Numbered from the stretch's first letter, positions 21,202-31,445 are shown. The stretch is DNA of 64,000 nucleotides from Bryopsis sp. KO-2023 (GCA_030272585.1 BSYQ01000011.1:4278001-4342000), one strand, 5' to 3'. The notes: generated by a model from the letters alone, not told the origin. Program-made: numbers and translations.

Positions 21202-21219
21202 CACCGAACCGCCACCGCG

Positions 21220-22740
21220 TCACTCGAAGACAGAAGTATCATCGAGAAAAGACGCAGGAGGCGCAGACAAGCCCGCGAACAGGGTAGCACCAAAGGGTGC
21301 TGCCGAAGCTGCCAAGTCCAAATAACGCCAGATTGCGTTAGAGCGGGCAGACCATCCACCCCAAATGCGCAGCTTCCAAACTGGGACTCCGGAATGGAGA
21401 GCCGCTGTAGCGCCACCACGACGCAGCGAGTGCGAAGTCCAGTCACCTGGGGGCAGCAAGGGCTGGTAGAACTCACAGAAAGCTTGAAACCTGGCGCGAA
21501 CGGAGGCACCAGTGGTGGGGGGAGGGTCATCAGGTAACTGCCAGATGTAGGACGATTCAGTGCCAGCAGCGATCCAAGCGTCACGACGCCGGGAAAAATA
21601 GAGCAGGTACAGGTCCAGGAGAAAGGAGGGGAGATCCCTGAGGGTGCGCAGTCGCAACCGCTGCGAACTTTGGGAGCCGACGCCCTTGGTATACCTCTCT
21701 CGAAAAAAGAGAGCTTGGTCGGCCAGTAAAACCTCCAGGTCTCCTTCCAAAACCCCGGCGCCGCTGCAGGATCGGGAGAAAAACAGGTAGAGGGTGGTCA
21801 CGAGTAAGACGTCACGGAAAGGCGCCAATGCCAGCTCCGGCGTCACAGTCGCCAGAATGCGTTCCAGAACGCTAGGCGAAAACGCTTGAATGGCGTCATC
21901 GCGTGGGCCCTCCTTCCCCCAACCGCTTAGCACGCCGTTGATCATGCTGGTAAAAGTTAAAAGCTCCCAGCCGAGAAGTTTCATCACACTCGCAACTCCA
22001 GAAAGGTAGGTGGTGGCGGTCGTCACAACCACTGAGCCGGAGGCTTTCATGGCATGAACGTAAGCCAGTAATGTAGACTCGGCTGGAGGAAAAGCTTCGA
22101 AAAGTTCGCCAAGACAAAACAATAAAAACCGAGAAAACTGGGGGCGCAACCCCTTCTGTGTACTGGGCGCCAATGCATTCAAACGCTGTTGCAACAAAGC
22201 CAAACCTCTCTCCTCGCCCAACGTAGCCAACTGATGGGACCAAAACTCCGAAAAATCGTTCAGCACCAAACGGGCGACCCAGTCTCCGTTTGATAAACAG
22301 TCCAGCGCCAACTTGAGGCGTTCGGTGGTACGGTCCCTCCGAAACGTCCTGGAATGATCGTGCTCGCGCTCGGAGGAAAGGTCACTATCCGCTTGGCCGA
22401 AGCTGCTATTCGTTGGAACCACGCTCGGTGTCCCCAGTGGGGAACTAGGCACAAGGCTGGCAGACGATTGCGGAGTAGAAACTCGATAGTCGTCGGCAAC
22501 TCCGAAATCGGGGGAAACACCCAGTTGCGTTCCCTGCGCCAGCTCGCTAGGGGATGACGTAAGCAGTCGCCCCCCTCCGTGCCCGGCTCCTCCTGTAAGG
22601 AGTGGTACCGCCCCAGCTGACGAGTTCCCAAGGATGCGTACCGGTCGCACGTGCAGTGGTACTGGCGTTGGATAGTCGTGAATAAGGACGGGTGTAGTCT
22701 GTACTCCTCGGCTGACGTAAGTCGGGACAGGATGTCGGGC
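21220..22740 (-). CDS. tyrosine recombinase of the split-repeat retrotransposon
   Basis: The frame is open from 23619 to 21220, but upstream of about 22740 it is an Arg/Ser-rich shadow of RNase H; the true start or frameshift point is uncertain. The C-terminal half is a phage-integrase-type domain. A candidate first Arg is in FFSRSCSGAG, with the HxxR box in SHSLRRGGATAA (about 21410-21440) and then WGGWS. The nucleophile Tyr lies in IWRYLDLA (about 21305-21335). It would integrate the circular cDNA by strand exchange, without target duplication. It overlaps the RT ORF by up to about 480 bp beyond RNase H, in a different frame. Confidence 0.88.
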   Translation of the reverse strand, partial: ARHPVPTYVSRGVQTTPVLIHDYPTPVPLHVRPVRILGNSSAGAVPLLTGGAGHGGGRLLTSSPSELAQGTQLGVSPDFGVADDYRVSTPQSSASLVPSSPLGTPSVVPTNSSFGQADSDLSSEREHDHSRTFRRDRTTERLKLALDCLSNGDWVARLVLNDFSEFWSHQLATLGEERGLALLQQRLNALAPSTQKGLRPQFSRFLLFCLGELFEAFPPAESTLLAYVHAMKASGSVVVTTATTYLSGVASVMKLLGWELLTFTSMINGVLSGWGKEGPRDDAIQAFSPSVLERILATVTPELALAPFRDVLLVTTLYLFFSRSCSGAGVLEGDLEVLLADQALFFRERYTKGVGSQSSQRLRLRTLRDLPSFLLDLYLLYFSRRRDAWIAAGTESSYIWQLPDDPPPTTGASVRARFQAFCEFYQPLLPPGDWTSHSLRRGGATAALHSGVPVWKLRIWGGWSARSNAIWRYLDLAASAAPFGATLFAGLSAPPASFLDDTSVFE

Positions 22741-24278
22741 ATGGTGTTGTCCTTGGAAGGGATCCACTTGAGGTCCATATCGATTCCCAAAGAATCCAGG
22801 AGGCGATACACGTGACTGTACGTGCGTTGCAACGCGCTCGATCTGGAATTCTGTCGACTCAGCACCCAGCGAGTGACCAAACTGTCTGTCACCAGGGTGA
22901 TGCGATGATTGCGCAGCTCCGATTTGAAGTGTTCGACGGCTTTGCGAACCGCCGTAATCTCCAGGCCGTTGATGTGTTGCTTCTCCGTGTGTTGCCAAAA
23001 ACCCGCGGCGAGCGCGGGGACCCTCTGTCCAGGGGTTTCCAACTTCGCTCCCCATCCTGTTGTACTCGCGTCGACGCTCAAGGTGTGAGTCGGAAGTGGT
23101 GGCCACAGTGCCATGGAAACTTTGTTGGGGTCGAGCTTCTGCCAGTGGCGAAGCTCCGCCAAAGCTGGACGCGAAACCTGTACCCGACTGCTCCAAGAAC
23201 GCAGCCCGTGGAGACATCGATAGAGGTGGTGGAGCCAGTAGCGCGTTCCTGGAATGGCGAGGCGACACGACTGCGCATAGCCTGTGAACTGTGCGAGATC
23301 CCGAGCGGGCAATCGCCGTCCCTTCTGCAGAGCCGAAACTCGCACGCGGCGAGCGAGCTTCTTCAGCTTCGCGAGCCTGTGTGGTGGCAAAACAAATAAG
23401 CACGACTCGGTATCGATTAGAAAACCGAGGTGCTGAAGTCGTCGCTGTGGTTTCCAGGAAGATTTTTCTTCCTTCCACTGTAATCCCAATTGTCCCATCA
23501 TGCCTCTGACTAATGATCCAAAAATTTCTAATTCTGTGGGGTCTCCATGCATCCCCATAAAATCGTCTAAATACCATGTGATTCTGACTGGATCGGACGA
23601 ATTCCGATATCTCTCCCAAAACTTGAAAATAAAATCATGATCCCCTTGGGATTCAAGATGTGCAACCCCTCCGGGGTTCCGTAAAAATCGAACGAACTGT
23701 TGTATAAGTTCGCAAAAAAGAAGGGGAGAGCCCCGATAACCGAAAGGAAGGGAAGTACAACGAAAAAACTCCCCTTCCATCTCAAATTCGAAAAACTGTT
23801 GATGCATGGGGTCTATACCCAAATGAAAAAATGCATCTTTAAGATCCCATTTGATGAGGTAATCATTAGGTCTGAGATGCGAAGAAAGAGACCTAAGATC
23901 CTCATATTGAACTGGGTGAGGTTCGACCTGGCGATTCAACGGTCGCAAGTCGATTATCAATCGCTTCCCACTAACCTCTCCGTTCTCATTTCGTTTATCC
24001 ACTAAAAAAGCGTGACTGCAAATCCCATTCGCGCTAGGCGCTGCGATTTTCTGAATCGCCCCTTTTTTGAGATAATCCTGTTTAATTTTTTCCCATTCGT
24101 CGTTCTTTTCGACTGATCTCACTCTTTTTTTCGGAAAAACAGGGTCGGGTACGCCGACGAACCTGGCGCGAATACCGTTTCTGATACGGTTGAGCACCCT
24201 TTGGCTCGTCCCCACTCGAACCCATTCCTGATAGCGAGCTCGTACCTGGAGCGAAGTCCACGCCTGGTACGGATCCAT
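22260..24278 (-). CDS. reverse transcriptase-RNase H of the split-repeat retrotransposon
   Basis: 672 aa; its ATG shares one base with the gag-like stop (TAATG), suggesting coupled re-initiation. RT motifs: KRLIIDLRPLN, IKWDLKDAFFHL, SLPFGYRGSPL, and the catalytic WYLDDFMG (YLDD at 23573-23562), then LGFLIDTES. RNase H of DIRS type: LSVDASTTGWGAKLE, GLEITAVRKAVEHF, LVTDSLVTRWV, and DNTMPDILSRL near 22740. The last 130 or so codons (after RNase H) are basic, and the recombinase ORF overlaps there in another frame. No methyltransferase domain is visible, which favours Ngaro over DIRS proper. Confidence 0.93.
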   Translation of the reverse strand: MDPYQAWTSLQVRARYQEWVRVGTSQRVLNRIRNGIRARFVGVPDPVFPKKRVRSVEKNDEWEKIKQDYLKKGAIQKIAAPSANGICSHAFLVDKRNENGEVSGKRLIIDLRPLNRQVEPHPVQYEDLRSLSSHLRPNDYLIKWDLKDAFFHLGIDPMHQQFFEFEMEGEFFRCTSLPFGYRGSPLLFCELIQQFVRFLRNPGGVAHLESQGDHDFIFKFWERYRNSSDPVRITWYLDDFMGMHGDPTELEIFGSLVRGMMGQLGLQWKEEKSSWKPQRRLQHLGFLIDTESCLFVLPPHRLAKLKKLARRVRVSALQKGRRLPARDLAQFTGYAQSCRLAIPGTRYWLHHLYRCLHGLRSWSSRVQVSRPALAELRHWQKLDPNKVSMALWPPLPTHTLSVDASTTGWGAKLETPGQRVPALAAGFWQHTEKQHINGLEITAVRKAVEHFKSELRNHRITLVTDSLVTRWVLSRQNSRSSALQRTYSHVYRLLDSLGIDMDLKWIPSKDNTMPDILSRLTSAEEYRLHPSLFTTIQRQYHCTCDRYASLGTRQLGRYHSLQEEPGTEGGDCLRHPLASWRRERNWVFPPISELPTTIEFLLRNRLPALCLVPHWGHRAWFQRIAASAKRIVTFPPSASTIIPGRFGGTVPPNASSWRWTVYQTETGSPVWC

Positions 24279-24961
24279 TACTCTGTTTTTGTCGTTTTCT
24301 CCTTACTGCGATCACGAAAGCCTCCACTGCTTCCTGCGCCGTTTTCGTTTCGTTTTCGTCCCTGAGGTCGAGAGCCCTGAGCGCGCTGTTGTCCTAGGGA
24401 CTTAGAAAGCGATTTCAGATAATCCTCGCTCAAACTCTCTAGTGTGCTGACCGTTCTCGTTCCACTAAACTGTTTCGCCGCAAATGAAAGGCGTATTTTT
24501 TCTTGCAAAAGTTTCCACGCCCCAGGGTGACTATCACCACTATCCGCCTTCAACCTCAACACTTCTAAACTTTCGACGGAAAGAACTAGAGTTCTGTAAA
24601 AGCCTTGAGCGTAAGGGCCTAGCACTTGGCGCACTGCAGGTGGCGTGTGCGGACTGCAAAGAATAGTCAAAAAACCACTAGTGAGGTCGAACAAAGCTGA
24701 AACAACCGGCGACCAGGTTCGGAGCTCGCTCGCGAATCCCCCAGGCCCGAGTTTTTCTAACAAACGAAAACCCTGAACTGTCCCTTCGATAGGGAAGTAG
24801 TCTCCTAACGTAGTTCCACTCGGACGATCAACCGGGTTAGTCGTAACGTGGGGTATTTTTTCGATCGCGGTAACAAAAGACTGCCTCACGTAGGCTTCGT
24901 CAAAATTTCCTAGGTCCTGGCCTAGTATATGTCGCAAAGCTTCTAGCAAAGCGTTTTCCAT
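24278..24961 (-). CDS. gag-like ORF of the split-repeat retrotransposon
   Basis: 227 aa, first ORF after the A1 repeat. The body is mostly helical, with GFASELRTWSPVVSALFDL and LESLSEDYLKSLSKSLGQ; the C-terminus is a basic Gly/Arg/Lys-rich tail suited to RNA binding. No zinc knuckle. Position and coupling to RT fit a Gag role, but there is no sequence motif to prove it. Confidence 0.7.
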   Translation of the reverse strand: MENALLEALRHILGQDLGNFDEAYVRQSFVTAIEKIPHVTTNPVDRPSGTTLGDYFPIEGTVQGFRLLEKLGPGGFASELRTWSPVVSALFDLTSGFLTILCSPHTPPAVRQVLGPYAQGFYRTLVLSVESLEVLRLKADSGDSHPGAWKLLQEKIRLSFAAKQFSGTRTVSTLESLSEDYLKSLSKSLGQQRAQGSRPQGRKRNENGAGSSGGFRDRSKEKTTKTE

Positions 24962-25024
24962 TCGGGGGTAAAGATCTCCTTCAAGGAGCCGATCCGTTCA
25001 CGGGAGTGAAGGTCGGTTTTTGCA

Positions 25025-25225
25025 AAAAGCAAAAAGGTGGCGAGAACATAAGGACAACGCCTTTTAAAGCCACAGAAGTAGCCACAATCGAGAACAAGGC
25101 GAACGCTGCCCCAAACACAAAATGCAAGCGCTGCCACAAATGCGTCAGCCGCGGCTGACTGTGCCAGCAAAACCCGCCCAGCACCGATCCAGTCCATAAA
25201 CTCATGAACTAAAAGTTAATAACAC
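25025..25225 (-). repeat. split direct repeat A1 (5' terminus of element)
   Basis: 201 bp, identical to 20874-21074. It ends at 25225, beyond which the two copies diverge. It probably contains the element promoter and 5' UTR. Confidence 0.95.
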
Positions 25226-25989
25226 GCACTGCGTTGGGCATTGGGAAATGGACTGTGAGGAAATACCCCCAAACCTCTTCAAAATCAATTATCCAACGTT
25301 AGTGAAAAATTTTGGGGTGGAAGGGATTATCAACCATCACCCTGCCACAGTTGGTCACCAGACAAATTGCCAATTTCATAGACAATTTCATGCAAGAATT
25401 CCATCTTTCTGCCAATGTGAAGGAAGCATCCGACCTCCTGGACTCATTCTCTGTCAGAGTGAAACACAGTAAGACCACACCCCTTATGAAATCGTCCCTG
25501 GAAATAGGGTTCATAGCGTTGACTACAATTCTTTACCCCACTGTACTGTCCTCCCTGTCAATGTGTTTTCCTGCAGGACAGGTATTCCGTTGTCCTGCCC
25601 GGGTTTGTCATTTTCAATGATGGTATTGCCCTCCCACCTATCGATTACAGTAGTGATGAGATCTCACAACTCTGACTGGGTTGAGTAAGGATACACAAGA
25701 ACTCCTCAAATTTCGGTTTGTGTCCCCGATATCAGCAATTCTTCATCTCCATCAATAATTTTTCGCAATTTTTCCATTTACTGTGCTGATATTGATCCCT
25801 GTGCCGAAAAGTTGGAAGGAAAAATCTGCGGGCGGGGAAGCCCAGGGACAATCCGCGCTCTTTATTGGTAGTTCATCTTCTTTCTTAGCTCTATACATGA
25901 GTAACATCACTGTTGGCATTGATCTGATCAATATTTTTTTTGACCCTGACATCTTTACTTTGGTAGCACGCGCGCGCAAGTCCTCACCA
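25226..25989. other. intergenic DNA with a coding-like fragment
   Basis: Bases about 25340-25510 on the plus strand read as an amphipathic stretch (LPQLVTRQIANFIDNFMQEF, then EASDLLDSFSVRVKHS). This could be an orphan exon. No start, partner exon or family could be assigned. The rest shows nothing. Confidence 0.3.
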
Positions 25990-26327
25990 TGAGTTATGGA
26001 TTGCGCCAAAACCTGGTCCAAATGAACACCCCGAAAAATACCACTTCCTGGTCATTGTACACTTCACATGAACCCTTCGCGTGAGACCTGCACGCATCGT
26101 CCCCATGTCGCACCGTCCTCCCCACGACCGACGACGAGACCCCGAGCTCGGGACGCATGCTCGCCGAGCTCGAAACTCGTGACACCAGAAACGGGCGTAT
26201 TATTTTGTCTTCCAAACCAGCGTTTTCGCTTGCACCAATGGCGGAGACTTCGAAAAGGTGAGATATGTGTGCGCTCTTTTGGATAGTCAATATTCAGGAT
26301 CTTTCTTCGCTCCTGACCGCGTGCGTT
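25990..26327. repeat. inverted duplicate, copy 1 (5' end of the 26238 gene)
   Basis: About 338 bp whose reverse complement recurs almost perfectly at 31758-32098; one clear substitution was noticed. It contains upstream DNA, the 20-base first exon and most of intron 1 of the gene starting at 26238. Confidence 0.92.
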
Positions 26328-27328
26328 TCCCCTCGACAGCGGTGCAAAAAGGCGAACTCGACGACGATTAAAAAAGGCGAACAAGGCTCTAGTCGAAGCT
26401 TCGACAGGTTGTGGAGCATTTATGTGGATGCACTACAACCTGGGGACGTCTTTCCACGCAGGTTGCAACCCTGCGCTGAGAAGTTCGTTGGAAGGACGAA
26501 ATTTCGTCTCCAGGCTCGTAGAGGTTGAAGCTCGCCTCCATCAAGAAGGCCTTCAAGCAACAGGCTTAGAAGTTCTAGAGGCCTTTCTCAGAGGGCACGC
26601 AGGCGAGGAAGCTTCGAACGGTGAGTATGTTTTTGCAACCAAGCATTAAAAAAACCCTATTCCAATAGCTTGTAAGTTGGAATGACAATATGAGAATTTC
26701 CATTTGGTAGGGAGTGTTGAGTGGAGATCTGTCATTTATCGGAGCAAGAAAACTGTTTAGTATTCTTTGGCAAACATGGGAAGGGAAGTCCTGCTTCCCA
26801 TTCAAAAACAAGGTGGCCCCGCCCTGGTGGCCTTCCAACAATCCCTTCACAAGGCCTTCCAACAGTGGTATGGATCATTTTTATTGTCTTTGTGGATTGA
26901 ATACAACTTGTCAGATGTCTGCAAGCACGCAACAGTTATTTCAGCGAGAAACAAGATTGCAAATCGATTCGCTTGGCGATTGTGCTTCTGTTCTTTTTTT
27001 TTTCCTGGGGGGTTTTGGATATTGTTTGCTTTGGTATTCCCAGACTTTGAGACTTCTTAAATTGTGACTCTCTAACTTATGTATGCATTGATAAACCACA
27101 AGGAACAATGTTGCATCGGATTTCAGTGGAAAGCTAAAAACAGGCATCCACTGATGCACATGTGGGACTTTTATTTGGTAGTATCGTCTCAGCTGCAACA
27201 CAAACCTGGAGCAGCCTGCATTGCAGGAGGAGGTGGCTGAACTGGAACAGGGTTGCCTAAAATACCTCCAAGAAGTTTCATTCGTGGAGCACCACCAGAG
27301 CCGCTCAATTGGTGCTGCAATAAACTAA
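26238..27328 (+). CDS. small multi-exon gene of unknown function (partial model)
   Basis: Exon 1 is 26238-26257 (ATG, 20 nt, donor GTGAGA). Exon 2 is 26340-26620 (acceptor CGACAG, donor GTGAGT); they join in phase. The N-terminus is basic (about 10 Arg/Lys in residues 7-25), then a compact region: GAFMWMHYNLGTSFHAG, then NPALRSSLEGRNFVSRLVEV, then LQATGLEVLEAFLRGHAGEE. A credible last exon is 27193-27328 (acceptor GTCTCAG), with coiled-coil-like NLEQPALQEEVAELEQGC and a stop at 27326-27328. One or more internal exons near 26710-26930 (VLLPIQKQGGPALVAFQQSL is coding-like) could not be joined in phase. No family is recognised. The 5' end is duplicated in inverted orientation 5.5 kb away. Confidence 0.5.
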
Positions 27329-28088
27329 ATGGTTGAATGTAGTATGATGTTTTTTATCTCTAGGTCGAAGCAAGGAGCAGAATTTACAGACCATATCAGC
27401 ATTGCTGGAAATTTTGCCTTTGTACGCTCAGGGGAATAGTTCCTTCCTTCTTTATTTTTCTAGAATACATGGGAAGTGAATGTCAATGTTTGACATTGTA
27501 TTGGATATATCGAAACACATCCTTGTGTTTAGGTTGCAATGTTTTCAGTTGTTGATTGTGATATGCGTTTCTTGAAGTGTTAAGGTCTGTGACATCGTAT
27601 CATCTTAAACAGGAGCTTGAAGAGTACTGAAGCCAGGAGTGTGGAGGAGTTTTTGAAGAGAAGATTATAAGAAAAGTCTTTTTTTTGTTGTTCCTATTGG
27701 TCTCCTTTTGTTTTTTGCACGAGGGGGGGGCGGGATGGGATGGGGATGTGTGGAACTGGAAAAGGGACTGAGAAAAGCTTTTTGGGGGGCTATGGAGAAA
27801 TTCAATGGGGTTCAATGTGAACAAGAGTTGCAGGGAGGTTTTGACATTTTGAAAAAGGTGGTTAAACAAAAAAGATAAGGAAGAGGGAGGGAGGGGGGTG
27901 CATCCGTGATTTGCAGTTTTGTAGATACAAAATAAAATATAAACTAAAATAGACATTTTCCCGCATTTCGCGGGTATTCATCAGAGTGAGAGCTGCAGTG
28001 GTCTTTCAGTTGTATTTTCTCTGCTTGAAATCTTGATTCTTGCTTACATAAAGACAAGGGGAAAAAATATGTTTGGCTCTACAAAAAC
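27329..28088. other. intergenic DNA
   Basis: Nothing supported. A possible short exon follows TATCTCTAG at 27362, but no partner is evident. Homopolymer-rich from about 27680. Confidence 0.4.
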
Positions 28089-29046
28089 ATAGACTGGTAG
28101 ACTGTGTAAAAACTCAAATTGGTGTGTTCAAGAGTCTTGATATATCGATGTTGTTCATTCCCATTTTTCTTCCATCAGGCACCGCTCATTCGTTGGATTG
28201 CAGCACGAGTCCAGATATAACGTTTTGGTTTTAAAACAAATTTAGGTTGAACTCATCCCTGGTTCTTTTCTTCCTTAACCACCACCCCACTTGAAGAAAC
28301 TCGACAATAATTCAAAAACAATTCATTCTGAATGGAGCCTTTCAGCACAATAGAACACATGTCACATCATTCAATAGAGACGCACAACGTTCACCCAGCG
28401 AGCACTCGACTAAATTAGGAAGACTCGTAAGATATGTACCTAAATGATTTCGGATGGACATAAAAATTTGCAGACATAAACTCACACATTATTAAATAAT
28501 TCTCACAAAATTTCAGCTCCATCTGAAAACATTAACACTGTGAGGTAAGGTACGATTGGGCCGAAGGACCTAAAGACTCGCTAAAGAGAAAAACTTGATT
28601 TTCTAAGATGAACGAACCTTACCTCACAGTGTTAACGTTTCAGATGGAGCTGAAATTTTGTGAGAATTATTTAATAATGTGTGAGTTTATGTCTGCAAAT
28701 TTTTATGTCCATCCGAAATCATTTAGGTACATATCTTACGAGTCTTCCTAATTTAGTCGAGTGCTCGCTGGGTGAACGTTGTGCGTCTCTATTGAATGAT
28801 GTGACATGTGTTCTATTGTGTTGAAAGGTTCCATTTAGAATGAACTGTTTTTGAATTATTGTCGAGTTTCTTCAAGGTGGAATCCCCACTTGGGATGGTG
28901 GCTCACGGAGAGGGTGGGGCACAAAAGACTCTTTTGAAAAGAGTTCAGCCCCAAACGAAAATGACATTTCGGGACTCATGCTTCAGTCCAGCGAATGAGT
29001 GGTGCCTGATGGGAGAAAAATGGGTTTTGATCGATGGTGTTGATTC

Positions 29047-30055
29047 TGTTGATTGTACGCGATCGAATTAGTGGATCGCATATGGCGTTTCGCCTACCTG
29101 ACAGAAACTAGGGGAACATATAAGGAAAGACCGTGATACTTTGGATAACTCTTCGTGTAAAAGCGTTTAGTTCACAACATGGTTTCGGAGCCGAAGTGAC
29201 GCTTCCTGGGCGATCGTCCCTGTGACGAGCGTGAGCAACATGTCGACAACAACCCCAGGAGCGAGTCCAAGTCGAGCCTTTGCGCTTGAAGTTCGGTGCG
29301 CTATGCGAGTGTCACGTCGTTTGCTTTTGAACGATATTTGATGGGACGTATGGGAGTCCCTCGTTCAATTTGACGAGACGAGAGTCGCTCGGCTGAGGAC
29401 GGAAGCAGTAAGACCTGGAGTAACAATGGACGTGAGCGCGCGCGCGTCACATCGGCAGTTTTCTACCACTGAAACGACACCTGACACCAAGAGTCGACCA
29501 AATATCACAGTCCCCGCCAGAGAAGAGCATGGGACGTCAAGAGTGATGCGACTGGGCGGGTGGGCGTTGGGAGTTTGAAAACTGACCGACAGAGATGTTT
29601 TTTTTGACGACCTGGAATCGACGTATCAAAGTAGTCGTGGCCTGAGCGACGCAGGACAAAGAAGTCAGGTTTGGGGTCGAGAGTGGAGTGAAATTATGAT
29701 GCGGTACAATGTGGGCTTATTTTTTCCATGCATGGATTTATGGGGTCCTTGTTTTTGGAATGGTCCATCATTGTGTTTTGCGACCTTTTTGGTTTTTTCT
29801 GAAGTTATCACGTGGGAACCGTGAGCGTTGGGAGGTTTTTTGGATTTCGATTATTTTTTTCCTTTCGGGGCTTTCAGGTTTTTTTTCTTTCGGAGTTCTA
29901 CAGTTCCAGGTGGGTGGGCCCATGTTGATTGTACGCGATCGAATTAGTGGATCGCATATGGCGTTTCGCCTACCTGACAGAAACTAGGGGAACATATAAG
30001 GAAAGACCGTGATACTTTGGATAACTCTTCGTGTAAAAGCGTTTAGTTCACAACA
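29047..30055 (+). mobile_element. TRIM element 2
   Basis: 1009 bp with identical 133-bp LTRs (29047-29179 and 29923-30055). They start TGTTG and end CAACA, with a TATA-like ACATATAAG inside. Target duplication GATTC lies at 29042-29046 and 30056-30060. The PBS TGGTTTCGGAGCC starts at 29180, directly after the LTR. A purine-rich AGGTGGGTGGG lies just before the right LTR. The 740-bp interior has no credible ORF. It is larger than classical TRIMs but non-coding. Its orientation relative to the foldback arm shows it inserted after the foldback formed. Confidence 0.94.
29180..29192 (+). promoter_or_regulatory. primer-binding site of TRIM 2
   Basis: TGGTTTCGGAGCC, followed by GAAG. Identical over 16 bases to the TRIM 1 site, despite unrelated LTRs. 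Confidence 0.8.
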
Positions 30056-30120
30056 GATTCCCAACTTCATTGTCTTGAACAGACCAATTTGAGTTTTTAC
30101 ACATAGTCTACCAGTCTATA

Positions 30121-31445
30121 TTTCCTGACTTTGCAGCACCGTCGATGAACCCCATGTCTTTCAGAAATGGAATCACTTAGCCCAGTAACCAAAGCACATG
30201 GCAGTTGGGAGAAAGAAAACAAACTCTGAAACCAAGCTCCTGAAACCGACTGACGCTCGTTTATTCATTGAACTCCTGGATCCCCTTGAACCTGATCGTC
30301 AAGTTTCAAGGCTCAAGCAGAAACTTTCTGAGACACTCCAATGCCAACGAGTCTTTTACAAATTCATCACTTTCACGCCTTTGGAATCTTAGGAATCTTT
30401 TCACGCCTTTGGCAAGCGGGGGCGTAGATTGGCACGGTGTTGATGGACATCCTTGTTACCATGCCATTCACTGAAACAATGATCTGCTCTGATTTGTCAG
30501 ACACCGTCTCACCAGCTGTATAGTGAACTTGCTCCAGGTCCATGGTACTGAATGGAACGAATCTGGGTATCCTACCACCCTTCAGACCGGGGTAAGATCA
30601 AAACGAAAAATAATTTAGGGGGAAAAAACAGAGACATGGTGTGTGCCGGAATCAAAGCAGAAATCGAGGGACTCAGCAAACAAATCACTTGTTTTCAAAA
30701 CAATAGCACTCACCCCGATTGGGTCAATATGTATCCGTTTGTTCTGAATCTTTCAAAAAAAGTTCAGTGAAAGCTATATGGTTACAGCAGCCAAATGTGA
30801 TGGCGTTAATCCATCCTTGAAAACAAAAAGACACTCCACTCGATAAACGAAGATCTGAACTCATCGAACTCTTGCAATATTGTGAATGTCTTCTCCCATC
30901 TCTTCTTCCCCATAGTCTATACACAACAAATTCACAGCACTATTCTGACTTCCCTGATACTCAAATGTATCCAGATGTTGGGCCCCCAACACCCCTCCAA
31001 AAAAATGAAGAAACTCTTTAAAAAAAATACGAATAAATATATGTTCCAATAAGAAAAAATCCTCTCAAGCAATTTCAACATCGAGCTTTGGCAGGTTTAC
31101 TCTTGAGACACTGGTTGCTTTATCATTTGCATCTATTCCTGATTCGTTTTGTCGAGGCCCGCAATGTATTCAACAGAAGAAGAGAGACAAATGTCTACAA
31201 ATTCTATGATAAAGGAAGCCTACAATAAATGCCTGTGTGATACATTTTCCAGTTGCACTCCACAGGTACTTGGTGCAAAAAAAAAAACAACCTCAGCCCT
31301 ACCTCATATCACCACCTCCAAGCTCCCTCACAGATGTCAATCTCGCCAGTGCTAATCTTGATTGGCGTGTGTTTGCTTTCCACTCCAAGCTTCGCTTCCT
31401 GTTCCAAGCGAAATTTCGCTCCTGCTAGACCAACGAGAAGCTTTT
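30121..31445. other. intergenic DNA
   Basis: Only short ORFs without protein-like features or supported splice structure. No repeat or RNA gene recognised. Confidence 0.4.

Larger units (their letters stand above)
20620..25225 (-). mobile_element. tyrosine-recombinase retrotransposon with split direct repeats (PAT/Ngaro-like)
   Basis: 4606 bp. Read on the minus strand the order is: A1 (25225-25025, 201 bp), gag-like ORF, RT-RNase H ORF, tyrosine recombinase ORF, B1 (21201-21075, 127 bp), A2 (21074-20874, 201 bp), a 127-bp spacer, B2 (20746-20620, 127 bp). A1 and A2 are identical by eye; B1 and B2 differ at one position. Split direct repeats plus a recombinase in place of a DDE integrase define the PAT/Ngaro branch of the DIRS order. 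No target duplication is expected or seen. The element looks intact and young. Confidence 0.95.
28089..30120. mobile_element. long foldback (inverted-repeat) element, interrupted by TRIM 2
   Basis: Left arm 28089-28551 is the approximate reverse complement of the right arm 28616-30120 once TRIM 2 and its target duplication are removed. The arms are about 460-490 bp, with a 64-bp central loop (28552-28615). The inner 250 bp pair almost perfectly; the outer parts are more diverged with small indels, but the outermost roughly 35 bp (ATAGACTGGTAGACT...) still match. No transposase ORF. This fits a foldback or large MITE-type non-autonomous DNA element of about 1.0 kb. Target duplication was not resolved. 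Confidence 0.85.

Noticed and set aside
24943..25197. Small minus-strand ORF in the A1/A2 repeats
   Set aside because: It is contained in the terminal repeat, its beginning recurs in A2 with a different end, and it runs into the gag-like start in another frame; more likely 5' UTR.
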